Of a DNA stretch of 41,647 bases, positions 1-7,562 are shown in pieces. The stretch is from positions 1 to 41,647 of the forward strand of contig NZ_JAQIBL010000100.1 of assembly GCF_027859075.1 (NCBI RefSeq). Direction: 5' to 3'. How positions within the stretch are numbered: the first letter of the stretch is position 1; every line of letters begins with the position of its first letter. A program made the position numbers and the translations under genes. The notes below the pieces were generated by a model, which had not been told where the DNA came from, made no database searches, and worked only from the letters and a program-made list of their open reading frames with translations. Origin of the DNA: Oceanispirochaeta sp. (lineage in GTDB: Bacteria; Spirochaetota; Spirochaetia; DSM-2461).

Positions 1-43
1 TGCTATTGTGGCCTGTATTTCCAAAGTGTGCTCTGTCTATCAT
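1..43 (-). CDS. Aldo/keto reductase, N-terminal fragment cut by the window edge
   Basis: Reading leftward from an ATG at 43, the minus strand encodes MIDRAHFGNTGHNS and then runs off the window. The pattern FGxTGHxS directly after the start is typical of the N-terminus of aldo/keto reductases, where a phenylalanine-glycine-x-threonine-glycine strand opens the TIM barrel. GGAG lies just upstream at 46-49, close to the ATG. The frame is closed by a stop 14 codons upstream (86-88) with no other ATG, so 43 is the likely start. Only 14 residues are visible, so the family call rests on a short motif. Confidence 0.5.
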   Translation of the reverse strand, partial: MIDRAHFGNTGHNS

Positions 44-257
44 ATCTCCATCATAATGGATAATGATGGGTGAATGCTGGAAATTTTACTAGAAAAAGGA
101 ATTAATTCCTGGGAATGACAAGAATGGTTGGTATCAGATTGAATTGACAGATAATTCTCATCAAGATGAAGGAAGGCTCTCAAATCATGCTAATCCCTTC
201 CCCCGAGTCAGTAAAAATTGGCTATCAATTTCTAATCTCATGGTCTAGAATTATCCT

Positions 258-286
258 TTGACCTATTACTAATGAGCCGGATTATA
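258..286 (+). promoter_or_regulatory. Putative sigma70-type promoter of the acyl-CoA synthetase operon
   Basis: TTGACC at 258-263 is followed after 17 nt by ATTATA at 281-286. Transcription would start near 293, leaving a leader of about 20 nt that carries GGAGG at 301-305, seven bases before the ATG at 313. I see no gene between 44 and 257; that AT-rich stretch separates this promoter from the divergent aldo/keto reductase. Confidence 0.5.
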
Positions 287-312
287 TAGCGATTTTTACT
301 GGAGGCATTCTT

Positions 313-1992
313 ATGAATCTAACACCCTGGGATTTTCTTTCAGATTACAAAGGAAAATTTTACAATGGCCAATGGCCGACTCTTCCTGAAGTTCTTGAAA
401 TTACGGTAGAACGATTTGGAGAGAGACGGGCTTTTACGTCCTATTCTCCCGAACTGGTGGAGTTGAATTACAGGGAAGTCCTGGAAAAATCCAAAATGCT
501 GGGGCAGTATCTTCACTCTCTAGGGGTTAAAAAAGGAGATCGTGTCGGAGTAACAGGCAAAAATTCCCCCGAATGGGGATTGGCATACCTGGGAATCCTT
601 TTTGCGGGTGCTGTTGTTGCACCCATGGATTACGGCCTGAAAAACAAAGAAGTGGAAGGCCTGATGAAAATGGCCGATGTGGATATTCTCTTTTGTGATG
701 AGGAAAAATACGATCACTTTAAGGATAAAAAACTTAAGGCCCTTATCAGCCTGTCTCCCAAAAAAGACAACTACATCTTAAATATCAGTTATGAAAGAAC
801 TGAAGTTATTGAATTGCCTGAAGAGGGCGATCTGGCGGCGATTTTATTTACCTCCGGTACGACGGGTATCTCCAAAGGAGTCATGCTGACGCATGCTAAT
901 TTTGTCAGTGATGCCTATCAGGCTCAGGCATGTATGAATATATTTCATACAGATGTCTTTTATGCCCTATTACCCCTTCATCACTCCTATTCTATGCTGG
1001 CCGTTTTCATTGAGTCCCTCTGTATAGGATCGGAAGTGGTCTTTGCCAAGCAGCTGGCTATAGGACAGATTCTTAAAGATCTGAAACAGGGGCAGGTGAC
1101 CATGTTTCTGGGTGTTCCCATGCTCTTTAATAAACTGATCAAGGGATTAATGAGAGGAATCAGAGAAAAAGGGATTGTGGTCTATGGCCTGATCAGATTT
1201 CTCATGTGGATCAGTGGTGTCATCAAGAAGTATTTTCATATCAATCCCGGAAAGAAGATGTTCAAGGGAATCCTGTCTAAGTTATCTCTAGATACAAACA
1301 GGGTCTGTATCTGTGGAGGAGGACCCCTTCCCGCATCAACCTTCAAGATGTTTAATCAGCTGGGAATTGACTTTGTTCAGGGATACGGTCTGACAGAAAC
1401 CTCCCCCATTGTGGCTCTGAATCCCAAAGAAGCTTACAAGGAAGAGTCTGTGGGAAAAATGATCCCCGGAACACAGACAATGATTCTTGACCCGGATGAA
1501 AATGGCTGCGGTGAAATCGCTTTGAAAGGTTCTATGATCATGCAGGGATACTATAAAAATGATGAGGCTACCAAAGAGGTCTTCACTGAAGACGGTTGGT
1601 TTAAAACCGGGGATGTCGGGTATCTTGATGAGGATAACTATCTTTATTTAACAGGCCGAGCCAAGTCGATGATCGTCACGGAAGGCGGGAAAAATGTCTT
1701 CCCTGAGGAAATTGAAGATAAGTTCCAGCTCTATGATGAGATAGAACAGATTCTCGTCCGCGGCTATGTCCTGGATGCCAAGATGAAGACCGAGGGAATC
1801 GAAGCCCTGATTTTTCCCAATCAGGACGCGGGAGAGAAGACAAGGGATCACTTTCAGAAGGTCATCGATGAAGTGAATTCCGGACTCAAGGTCTATCAGA
1901 AAATCGGTCAATTTCATATACTTGACGAAGCGATGGAAATGACGACCACAAAGAAAATTAAAAGACACAAGGTCGTTTTGAAAGAGGATTGA
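313..1992 (+). CDS. AMP-binding long-chain acyl-CoA synthetase (FadD-like)
   Basis: This 559-residue protein belongs to the adenylate-forming (ANL) superfamily, which activates carboxylic acids as acyl-adenylates and passes them to CoA. The phosphate-binding loop TSGTTGISKG lies at residues 180-189, the adenine-binding GYGLTET at 357-363, and the GWFKTGD motif, whose Asp binds the ribose, at 428-434. The C-terminal catalytic-lysine region TTTKKIKRH is near residue 550. Length and motif spacing fit long-chain fatty acid-CoA ligases better than acetyl-CoA synthetases. The substrate cannot be read from sequence. GGAGG seven bases before the ATG supports the start. The stop overlaps the next start (TGATG), so this gene heads an operon with an unknown protein and RNase M5. 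Confidence 0.88.
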   Translation: MNLTPWDFLSDYKGKFYNGQWPTLPEVLEITVERFGERRAFTSYSPELVELNYREVLEKSKMLGQYLHSLGVKKGDRVGVTGKNSPEWGLAYLGILFAGAVVAPMDYGLKNKEVEGLMKMADVDILFCDEEKYDHFKDKKLKALISLSPKKDNYILNISYERTEVIELPEEGDLAAILFTSGTTGISKGVMLTHANFVSDAYQAQACMNIFHTDVFYALLPLHHSYSMLAVFIESLCIGSEVVFAKQLAIGQILKDLKQGQVTMFLGVPMLFNKLIKGLMRGIREKGIVVYGLIRFLMWISGVIKKYFHINPGKKMFKGILSKLSLDTNRVCICGGGPLPASTFKMFNQLGIDFVQGYGLTETSPIVALNPKEAYKEESVGKMIPGTQTMILDPDENGCGEIALKGSMIMQGYYKNDEATKEVFTEDGWFKTGDVGYLDEDNYLYLTGRAKSMIVTEGGKNVFPEEIEDKFQLYDEIEQILVRGYVLDAKMKTEGIEALIFPNQDAGEKTRDHFQKVIDEVNSGLKVYQKIGQFHILDEAMEMTTTKKIKRHKVVLKED

Positions 1993-2810
1993 TGAATCTG
2001 ACTATACTAGATTCTGTGGACGCCTTGATAAAGAGGGTAAAACAGGAAACAGGGAAGCCTGTACTTTTGGTGCAGGCTGAGGAAATGCCCGGGATGGTGG
2101 AAACCAGACCCGCCGGTGCCAGTGACACTGAACATATCATATATATTTCAAAAGCATTCAAGGACCCGGAAGGACAGTATCTGATAGCCTGTAAATGCTA
2201 TCAGATACTGCGGATCTTCCGGGAAAAAGAAGAAGAAAGGCTTATCCCTTCTTCGGGAAAGAGTCATTTTAACAACGCCCGGATGCGCCTTGCCCTGGAT
2301 GTGCAGGGCCGGCCTGATCTGGCCAGGGCTCTGAATGAAGAAGAAATCGTCAGGGCCTGGATATATGGTGTTGTAAACCAGCTCATCAGCCAACCCGCCG
2401 ATATTTATATCCAGAAAGCCCTATATGAAGAGCAGCCTGAGCTGAATCAAACCCGGCTGATGGTTCTGGAGCGGCAGTTTCAGGATTTCATGTCGGCACA
2501 AAAAGAAGAGGTGAGACACTACAGTCCCAAGACGGTATACGATGCCTCATTGATCATGAACTCTGTCTATCTGAGTCTGCTTGATGAAGTGGCGGGTATG
2601 GATTTTCTGAGCCGAGTGGGAGTTCTGCCTCAAAGCAGGAAGATCGCAAGGCTCCTGACGGCCACAAAAGAAATCTCTGAAGATACTCCGGCGGCAGACA
2701 GGGCGCGAACAGATCTCTGGGCTGACTTTCTGTCTCTCCGTGACTGGTATGAGTGGCTTCCTTCTGAACGGGATGATCCGATTGTTCATACCAGGCAGGC
2801 TGCAAAATGA
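1992..2810 (+). CDS. Conserved-looking protein of unknown function, possible degenerate IrrE-like fold
   Basis: I do not recognise this 272-residue protein with confidence. The ATG at 1992 overlaps the preceding TGA stop and has GAGG at 1984-1987. The TTG three bases earlier is less likely. There is no signal peptide or membrane segment, so it is probably cytoplasmic. Residues 48-76 have the layout of an ImmA/IrrE-type metallopeptidase core: a strand ending in YISKAF, then a helix QYLIACKCYQILR. The positions where a zinc peptidase would have HExxH hold C67, K68 and Q71. If the resemblance is real, the site is inactive. The rest is charged and helical. Its 3' end overlaps the RNase M5 start by ATGA, which indicates translational coupling. 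Confidence 0.6.
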   Translation: MNLTILDSVDALIKRVKQETGKPVLLVQAEEMPGMVETRPAGASDTEHIIYISKAFKDPEGQYLIACKCYQILRIFREKEEERLIPSSGKSHFNNARMRLALDVQGRPDLARALNEEEIVRAWIYGVVNQLISQPADIYIQKALYEEQPELNQTRLMVLERQFQDFMSAQKEEVRHYSPKTVYDASLIMNSVYLSLLDEVAGMDFLSRVGVLPQSRKIARLLTATKEISEDTPAADRARTDLWADFLSLRDWYEWLPSERDDPIVHTRQAAK

Positions 2811-3352
2811 TGAAAATTCAGGAACTCATCGTTGTGGAAGGTGTGGATGATGTGGCTGCCGTCAAAAAAGCTGTAGAGGCCGAGGTCTTACCGGTTCACG
2901 GTTTTGCCGTCAAGTCACTGAAGACACTGGATAAAATCCGCTTTGCCAGCGAACGGGTAGGGGTTATTGTCTTGACCGATCCCGATCATGCGGGCAGGAC
3001 TATCCGCGAAACCATTGAAAAGGCTGTTCCCAATGTGAAACATGCCTACATTTCACGGAAAGAAGGAACAAAAAAAGATAATATCGGTGTGGAAAATGCA
3101 TCCAGCGAGGCCATCATCGCCGCCCTGGAAAAAGCTCGTTTCAAGCTGGTGGAAGCCTCTCTGGAGTTCTCTCTGGCCGACATGGACCACTATGGCTTGA
3201 GCGGCGGCCCTGGTTCAAAAGAGCGCCGTCAGAACCTGGGACAGGCTCTGCGGATCGGATACGGCAATACAAAGCAGTTTCTGGCCCGGCTTAATCATTT
3301 TGGAATCAGCCGGGATGAACTGGAAAAGGCACTCTCCGATCTCCACTCTTAA
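2807..3352 (+). CDS. rnmV: Ribonuclease M5 (TOPRIM-domain 5S rRNA maturase)
   Basis: RNase M5 trims the ends of precursor 5S rRNA in bacteria of the Bacillus type. This 181-residue protein has the usual length. It opens with the TOPRIM motif IVVEGVDD (catalytic Glu), followed by VIVLTDPDHAGRTIRE (the DxD-type motif), then the M5-specific KKDNIGVENAS segment. The C-terminal half carries the GSKERRQNLGQALRIGYGN region typical of the family. Two adjacent ATGs (2807 and 2810) are possible. The second gives the family-typical MKIQELIVVEG start, while the first makes a 4-nt ATGA overlap with the upstream gene. It usually neighbours ksgA, which is not seen here. Confidence 0.87.
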   Translation: MMKIQELIVVEGVDDVAAVKKAVEAEVLPVHGFAVKSLKTLDKIRFASERVGVIVLTDPDHAGRTIRETIEKAVPNVKHAYISRKEGTKKDNIGVENASSEAIIAALEKARFKLVEASLEFSLADMDHYGLSGGPGSKERRQNLGQALRIGYGNTKQFLARLNHFGISRDELEKALSDLHS

Positions 3353-3388
3353 GAGCAAGTCCTATCTGCAAAGATGCTGAGTCTAAAA

Positions 3389-3397
3389 GGGGGGGGG
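3389..3397. repeat. Nine-guanine homopolymer next to a stop codon
   Basis: A run of nine G lies between the convergent RNase M5 and phosphatase-like genes and touches the stop codon (3398-3400) of the latter. A change in length would fall after that stop and would not alter either protein. Confidence 0.9.
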
Positions 3398-3850
3398 TTA
3401 AGCGGAAATACCCGTCAGGCCGAACTGTCTGAAGTACACATGCCATTTCTCCTCGGGCTGCTGGATCTGCAGGAGCTGGTTGTATGACTCTTTTTCATCT
3501 AATTTCTCTTCGAGAACATTATACATATGCATCAGGTTTGATGATTTGATATTCCCTCCGCAGTGGATAAATACTTTCTCTTTTCCGAAGCCCTTCAGGA
3601 TTCCCGAGAACATGTTGTAGTGAATACTTCTGAGATTGCTGCAGTCTACTGGATAGTGAACATAGGTCATATCCAGTGATTCCACGGCTTCAGCTTCAGA
3701 GGGCAGATAATTGGGAGTACTCCCTGGTGACAGGTTTAATACGGCGGTAAACCCCTTTTCTTTCAGTAATTCAAGTCCTTCGATGCTGGGTTGAGCCCCA
3801 GTGGCGTATGTTTCGTTCACTTCAAAATAACGGGGAATATTATTACTCAT
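3398..3850 (-). CDS. Protein tyrosine phosphatase-like protein (DUF442/BLH-type)
   Basis: This 150-residue protein resembles the small phosphatase-like family whose active site reads HCxxNxRxS. The opening segment ATGAQPSIEGLELLKEKGFTAV and the later strand VFIHCGGNIKSS (catalytic-type Cys97) fit that fold. The family arginine is a lysine here (K102), so activity is uncertain. There is no signal peptide, so it is probably cytoplasmic. AAGGA precedes the ATG, and the upstream sequence is strongly AT-rich. It follows the methyltransferase gene by 61 nt on the same strand and may be cotranscribed with it. Confidence 0.7.
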   Translation of the reverse strand: MSNNIPRYFEVNETYATGAQPSIEGLELLKEKGFTAVLNLSPGSTPNYLPSEAEAVESLDMTYVHYPVDCSNLRSIHYNMFSGILKGFGKEKVFIHCGGNIKSSNLMHMYNVLEEKLDEKESYNQLLQIQQPEEKWHVYFRQFGLTGISA

Positions 3851-3911
3851 GATTTTTTCCTTATATATGTATAAATATATATAATAAAAAATTATATCTT
3901 TGTACAGCCGT

Positions 3912-4574
3912 TTATTGGAGGAATCTGTCTTTGTGAAAGAAAATCACGTCCTTATCCATAAACTGAAGGGTCGCATCCTGAGCAGCAGCCAGAAAATGCA
4001 TAGTTTCACGGGAATAGAAGCAGATATGACTCTGATCCTGAATATAATGCCATTTTGAGAAAGCATCCCTGTTCAGGACCATCTTCGTCATCACAGCCAG
4101 GGTTCCCTGTTTTTTTAAAAGGTAAAATAGAGTCGTGAAAACGGCAGAGGGATCTCTGAGATGCTCAATGACTTCTGTGGAGCAGATAAAATCATATTGC
4201 TGCTTCAGCACGGATGCATCTGGAAAGTAAAATTTATCAAATTTTGTCATGGTCATGCCTTTTTCTTCCAGCATGACGCAAAGAGCAGGCCCGGGCCCGC
4301 ATCCAAAATCCAGTCCCTGACTCCCAGGTTTAATCCTTTTTATTAGCGGAATGCTGAGGCGGGATAAAAAGCGTCTGTATCCGGGGTCATAGGGATCGTT
4401 CTGATGGAGATCATAAATGCTCTTTTCTTCACTCTCAGACAGATGGTATTCTACAGGAACGAATACCAGGGAACAGACCTGGCAGATCAGGTAGTTCCGG
4501 TTTCTGTCCCTGAAATACTCCCGGACATCGGCGGAGCCGCAGAGGAGACAGTCCCTGGATTTATTCTCAGACAT
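3912..4574 (-). CDS. Class I SAM-dependent methyltransferase with N-terminal zinc-binding motif
   Basis: This 220-residue protein starts with a CLLCGS...CQVC pair typical of a zinc ribbon (residues ~10-35). The Rossmann methyltransferase domain follows, with motif I GLDFGCGPGP near residue 85 and the post-motif II segment STEVIEHLRDP near 130. This arrangement is seen in the Methyltransferase_23-like group, whose substrates are mostly unknown. The start has AGGA seven bases upstream and a TATAAT-like -10 further up. The next gene on the strand is the phosphatase-like protein. Confidence 0.78.
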   Translation of the reverse strand: MSENKSRDCLLCGSADVREYFRDRNRNYLICQVCSLVFVPVEYHLSESEEKSIYDLHQNDPYDPGYRRFLSRLSIPLIKRIKPGSQGLDFGCGPGPALCVMLEEKGMTMTKFDKFYFPDASVLKQQYDFICSTEVIEHLRDPSAVFTTLFYLLKKQGTLAVMTKMVLNRDAFSKWHYIQDQSHICFYSRETMHFLAAAQDATLQFMDKDVIFFHKDRFLQ

Positions 4575-4603
4575 GAATCGATCCTATACTTTATTGCCTT
4601 TGT

Positions 4604-4609
4604 ATTATA
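4604..4609 (-). promoter_or_regulatory. Putative -10 element for the methyltransferase gene
   Basis: The minus strand reads TATAAT at 4609-4604, about 30 bases before the methyltransferase ATG. The -35 position has no good match, so the call rests on the perfect -10 alone. Confidence 0.35.
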
Positions 4610-4665
4610 GTCTGAGATAGAACCCATTCCTCTGTTTATATGACAGGGGGCAGTAAAGGATTGGT

Positions 4666-5121
4666 ATGGAATTTAATACAGTTTTAAGAAGTCTGCGCTA
4701 CGCGCTGGACTATACAGATCAGCAAATGGCTGAAGTTTTCGCCCTGGACGGGTACAAGGTTGATCCCTCTACCATTGTGAACATGCTGAAACATGAAGAG
4801 CAGGATGGATTTCTCCCGGTGGATGAAATCGTTCTGGGACATTTTCTGGATGGTTTCATCACACAGAAGAGGGGACCTGCCGATCCTGCCCGTAAGGTGC
4901 CGGAGGTTCAGGCACTGGATAACAATATGGTCATTAAGAAACTCCGCATAGCCCTGGAGCTTCGGGAAGAGGATATGATTAAAACCATCGGTAAGGGAGG
5001 TTTTGTCATTTCCAAGTCGGAATTATCAGCTCTGTTCAGAAAAAAAGGGCACAAGCACTACCGGGAATGCGGAGACCAGCTTCTTCGTAATTTTTTAAAG
5101 GGTCTTTCCATTCCTGACTGA
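4666..5121 (+). CDS. DUF1456 family protein (YehS-like)
   Basis: This 151-residue protein is made of two related units of about 68 residues. Unit one begins NTVLRSLRYALDYTDQQMAEVF and unit two NMVIKKLRIALELREEDMIKTI. Each is followed by a helix that ends near KHEEQDGF or KKGHKHYREC. This tandem architecture and length match DUF1456, a cytoplasmic family of unknown function. AAAGGA lies six bases before the ATG. The gene stands alone and ends just before a strong hairpin. Confidence 0.8.
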   Translation: MEFNTVLRSLRYALDYTDQQMAEVFALDGYKVDPSTIVNMLKHEEQDGFLPVDEIVLGHFLDGFITQKRGPADPARKVPEVQALDNNMVIKKLRIALELREEDMIKTIGKGGFVISKSELSALFRKKGHKHYRECGDQLLRNFLKGLSIPD

Positions 5122-5166
5122 TTTTCCTCCTCAGCCCGCATACAGAACATAGACCGGCGGGGCAAA

Positions 5167-5196
5167 AATAGAGCAGCTCAGATGAGCTGCTCTATT
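5167..5196. terminator. Strong bidirectional hairpin terminator
   Basis: A perfect 14-bp inverted repeat (5167-5180 with 5183-5196) lies between the convergent DUF1456 and ygeW genes. On the minus strand the stem is followed directly by five T, so it should end the carbamate kinase-ygeW transcript. On the plus strand a T run follows after four bases. Confidence 0.85.
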
Positions 5197-5210
5197 ATCC
5201 TTTTTCTACT

Positions 5211-6407
5211 CTACAGAATCCTCTTCTGATCCCGTTTCAGCATTTCCATCAGCTTCTCAGAGGGGCTTTTGAACTTGCTTGTAAAAATCATGGCAGCAAT
5301 GATGTAGGGTTTGAAACTGGCTTCCTTGTATAGGGGCACTCTGTAGCGGTCAAAGACAGAGGCTGCTACTTCACCCTGTTCGCAGCTAACTCCGGAAATA
5401 TCGGCAGGGAGGCAATGCATATACAGGGCTTCCCCGTTTTTAGTTGTTTTCATCAAATCTTCGGTGCATTCCCAATCTTTGTGTTTCCCGTTCTGGGTCA
5501 ATAGCTCTTTTTCCAGGGTTTTTATGCCGTCAAAGTCACCGGCACCATAGAGATCAGTTCTTTTTTCCATGGCATTGAAAGGAGCCCAGCTTTTGGGATA
5601 GACAATATCGGCGTCTTTAAAGGCTTCTGCCATGGAATTGGTTCTTACAAAACTGCCTCCGGAATTTCCTGAATTTTTAGCCGCAATGCCTTCCACTTCC
5701 GGCATCACTTCGTATCCTTCGGGATGGGCCAGAGTCACATCCATTCCAAAACGGGTCAAGAGTCCAATGATTCCCTGAGGAACAGAGAGGGGTTTGCCGT
5801 AGGAGGGAGAGTAGGCCCAGGTCATGGCTATTTTTTTACCTTTCAGGTTTTCAACTCCGCCAAAATGATTGATCAGATGGAGGGTGTCAGCCATGCTCTG
5901 TGTGGGATGGTCAATGTCGCATTGGAGGTTGACCAGCGTGGGGCGCTGTTCCAGGACACCGTCTCTGTATCCCTCTTCTACAGCTCTGGCCACGTCTTTC
6001 ATATAAGTATGACCCTTGCCGATGTACATATCGTCTCTGATACCGATGACATCCGCCATAAAGCTGATCATATTGGCCGTCTCCCGGACGGTTTCACCAT
6101 GAGCTATCTGTGATTTTCCTTCGTCCAGATCCTGATCCTTCAGGCCCAGAAGGTTCAGTGCACTGGCATAGCTGAAACGCGTTCTTGTTGAATTATCCCT
6201 GAATAGGGATATTCCCAATCCACTGTCAAAGGCCCTGGAAGAAATATTACTCTCTCTCATGCCTCGGAGTATCTCTGCAACTTCAAATACAGCCGCAATC
6301 TCGTCATCTGTTTTGTCCCAGGTCAGTAAAAAATCTTTCAGGTACATATTCTCTGCTCTCAGGCAGGAAAGGTCTTTGATTCTCTCTTCAATTCCAATTC
6401 TATCCAT
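5211..6407 (-). CDS. ygeW: Knotted carbamoyltransferase YgeW
   Basis: This 398-residue protein belongs to the aspartate/ornithine carbamoyltransferase superfamily. The carbamoyl-phosphate loop reads DNSTRTRFS (residues 71-79), HPTQSMAD supplies the second phosphate contact, and HCLPADI near residue 330 is the superfamily HCLP motif. Length and the SMADTLHLINHFGG segment match YgeW. The YgeW substrate is not the classical ornithine or aspartate. In conserved clusters it sits with ssnA, ygeY, ygfK and carbamate kinase. AAAGGAG lies seven bases before the start. It follows the carbamate kinase gene by 24 nt, so the pair could transfer a carbamoyl group to phosphate and then to ADP. Confidence 0.9.
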   Translation of the reverse strand: MDRIGIEERIKDLSCLRAENMYLKDFLLTWDKTDDEIAAVFEVAEILRGMRESNISSRAFDSGLGISLFRDNSTRTRFSYASALNLLGLKDQDLDEGKSQIAHGETVRETANMISFMADVIGIRDDMYIGKGHTYMKDVARAVEEGYRDGVLEQRPTLVNLQCDIDHPTQSMADTLHLINHFGGVENLKGKKIAMTWAYSPSYGKPLSVPQGIIGLLTRFGMDVTLAHPEGYEVMPEVEGIAAKNSGNSGGSFVRTNSMAEAFKDADIVYPKSWAPFNAMEKRTDLYGAGDFDGIKTLEKELLTQNGKHKDWECTEDLMKTTKNGEALYMHCLPADISGVSCEQGEVAASVFDRYRVPLYKEASFKPYIIAAMIFTSKFKSPSEKLMEMLKRDQKRIL

Positions 6408-6431
6408 TGTTTTCTCCTTTGGGTTTTGTTA

Positions 6432-7388
6432 TTAGTCCCGGGTTATATGGGTTCCCGCCCCGTTGAGTACTGCTTCTTTTAAATTCTCCGGACTGGTGAT
6501 GATTACTTCTTTTCCGCCTCTGTCCAGAAAATCAAGGGCTGCCTTAATCTTGGGAGCCATGCTGCCCGGAGCAAAGTGACCATCTTCCATATATCGGCGA
6601 GCCTCAGAAGCCTTTATATTGTTTAACCTTTTCTGATCGGCTTTCCCGAAATTGAGGCATACTTCCTTTACTCCCGTTGAGATGATAAAAACATCTGCCT
6701 GGAGGGCATGGGAGAGGAAGGCTGAGGCAAAATCCTTGTCGATGACCGCATCAATTCCCTCCAGCAATCCCTTGTCTGACTCGATGACTGGAATTCCGCC
6801 TCCACCTGCTGCGATCACGCAGTAGTTTTCTGCTATGAGTGCTTTTATGGCTCCCAGTTCTATTATATCCTGAGGAAGAGGGGAGGCGACAACCCTTCGG
6901 AATCCTCGTCCGGCGTCTTCTACAAGAGTCCAATCGGGGTAGGCTGCCCTCAGCAACATCGCCTCATCGGAAGAATAGAACTGGCCAATCGGTTTGGCTG
7001 GTTTTTTAAAGGCGGGATCATCCTTGTCCACCAGAACCTGGGTGACAATCGTTGCCGCTATCCGTTTGATTTTTCTCTGTCTGAATTCGTTATCCAGGGC
7101 TTGCTGAATCTGATAACCGATGGCTCCCTGGGTATCCGCATCGCAGCTGACCAGGGGAACCGGGTGCATGTGGGCTACTTCTCTGGCAATTTCGGATCTT
7201 CTAAGGATAAATCCTACCTGTGGTCCGTTTCCATGGGTGACTACCAGTGTCATTCCCGCTTCTACCAGATCTGCGATGTGCCGAGCCGTTGTGCATACGG
7301 CAGCATACTGATCTTCAACGGTCATATGTTCATTATCAGCAATAAGGGAATTTCCCCCGATGGCAATTAGTGCCAATGAATCAGCCAT
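6432..7388 (-). CDS. arcC: Carbamate kinase (ArcC/YqeA family)
   Basis: Carbamate kinase makes ATP from carbamoyl phosphate and ADP. This 318-residue protein has the amino acid kinase fold: AIGGNSL at residues 9-15, THGNGPQVG at 51-59, the glycine-rich AAGGGGIPVI segment, and a GAGTHI C-terminus. The ATG at 7388 was chosen because GGGAG sits just upstream and the family begins with the first strand at this point. A longer open frame upstream adds unrelated residues. It heads a two-gene operon with ygeW and is divergent from the YheO-like regulator, whose product is the obvious candidate to control it. In E. coli the matching cluster member is yqeA. Confidence 0.9.
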   Translation of the reverse strand: MADSLALIAIGGNSLIADNEHMTVEDQYAAVCTTARHIADLVEAGMTLVVTHGNGPQVGFILRRSEIAREVAHMHPVPLVSCDADTQGAIGYQIQQALDNEFRQRKIKRIAATIVTQVLVDKDDPAFKKPAKPIGQFYSSDEAMLLRAAYPDWTLVEDAGRGFRRVVASPLPQDIIELGAIKALIAENYCVIAAGGGGIPVIESDKGLLEGIDAVIDKDFASAFLSHALQADVFIISTGVKEVCLNFGKADQKRLNNIKASEARRYMEDGHFAPGSMAPKIKAALDFLDRGGKEVIITSPENLKEAVLNGAGTHITRD

Positions 7389-7422
7389 AAAATCTCCCGA
7401 AAAATTATTGAATCTAAAATCG

Positions 7423-7452
7423 ATTATAGATCCATTTACAAATAATTGGCAA
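7423..7452 (-). promoter_or_regulatory. Promoter of the carbamate kinase-ygeW operon
   Basis: On the minus strand TTGCCA (7452-7447) is followed after 18 nt by a perfect TATAAT (7428-7423). The start would be near 7416, giving a leader of about 28 nt with a GGGAG ribosome site. The -35 box lies inside one copy of TTGGCAAGGT. Confidence 0.6.
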
Positions 7453-7499
7453 GGTTTATTAAAATATTGTAAGAAAAGTGGTTCCTTTTTTGGCAAGGT
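7446..7499 (+). repeat. Two direct copies of TTGGCAAGGT overlapping divergent -35 boxes
   Basis: Identical 10-mers occur at 7446-7455 and 7490-7499, start to start 44 bp apart, which is close to four helical turns. The first overlaps the -35 region of the leftward promoter and the second the -35 region of the rightward promoter. They are candidate operator sites for a regulator acting on both directions. Confidence 0.55.
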
Positions 7500-7518
7500 G
7501 AAAAATATCTGATATAAT
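7490..7518 (+). promoter_or_regulatory. Promoter of the YheO-like regulator gene
   Basis: TTGGCA at 7490-7495, a 17-nt spacer, and a perfect TATAAT at 7513-7518 form a strong sigma70-type promoter. Transcription would begin near 7525, 38 nt before the ATG at 7563. Confidence 0.7.
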
Positions 7519-7529
7519 AAGCTGATTAT

Positions 7530-7549
7530 TTCCCGTCAAGGAACGGGAA
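7530..7549 (+). repeat. Short inverted repeat in the regulator leader
   Basis: TTCCCGT (7530-7536) and ACGGGAA (7543-7549) form a 7-bp stem with a 6-base loop just after the predicted start of transcription and before the GGGAG ribosome site at 7553-7557. It could be an operator for autoregulation or a leader hairpin. Confidence 0.45.
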
Positions 7550-7562
7550 TCCGGGAGTTATT

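Noticed and set aside
3389-3397. Phase variation through the nine-G run
   Set aside because: The run lies after the stop of one gene and outside the other, so slippage would not change either protein, and no promoter is nearby.
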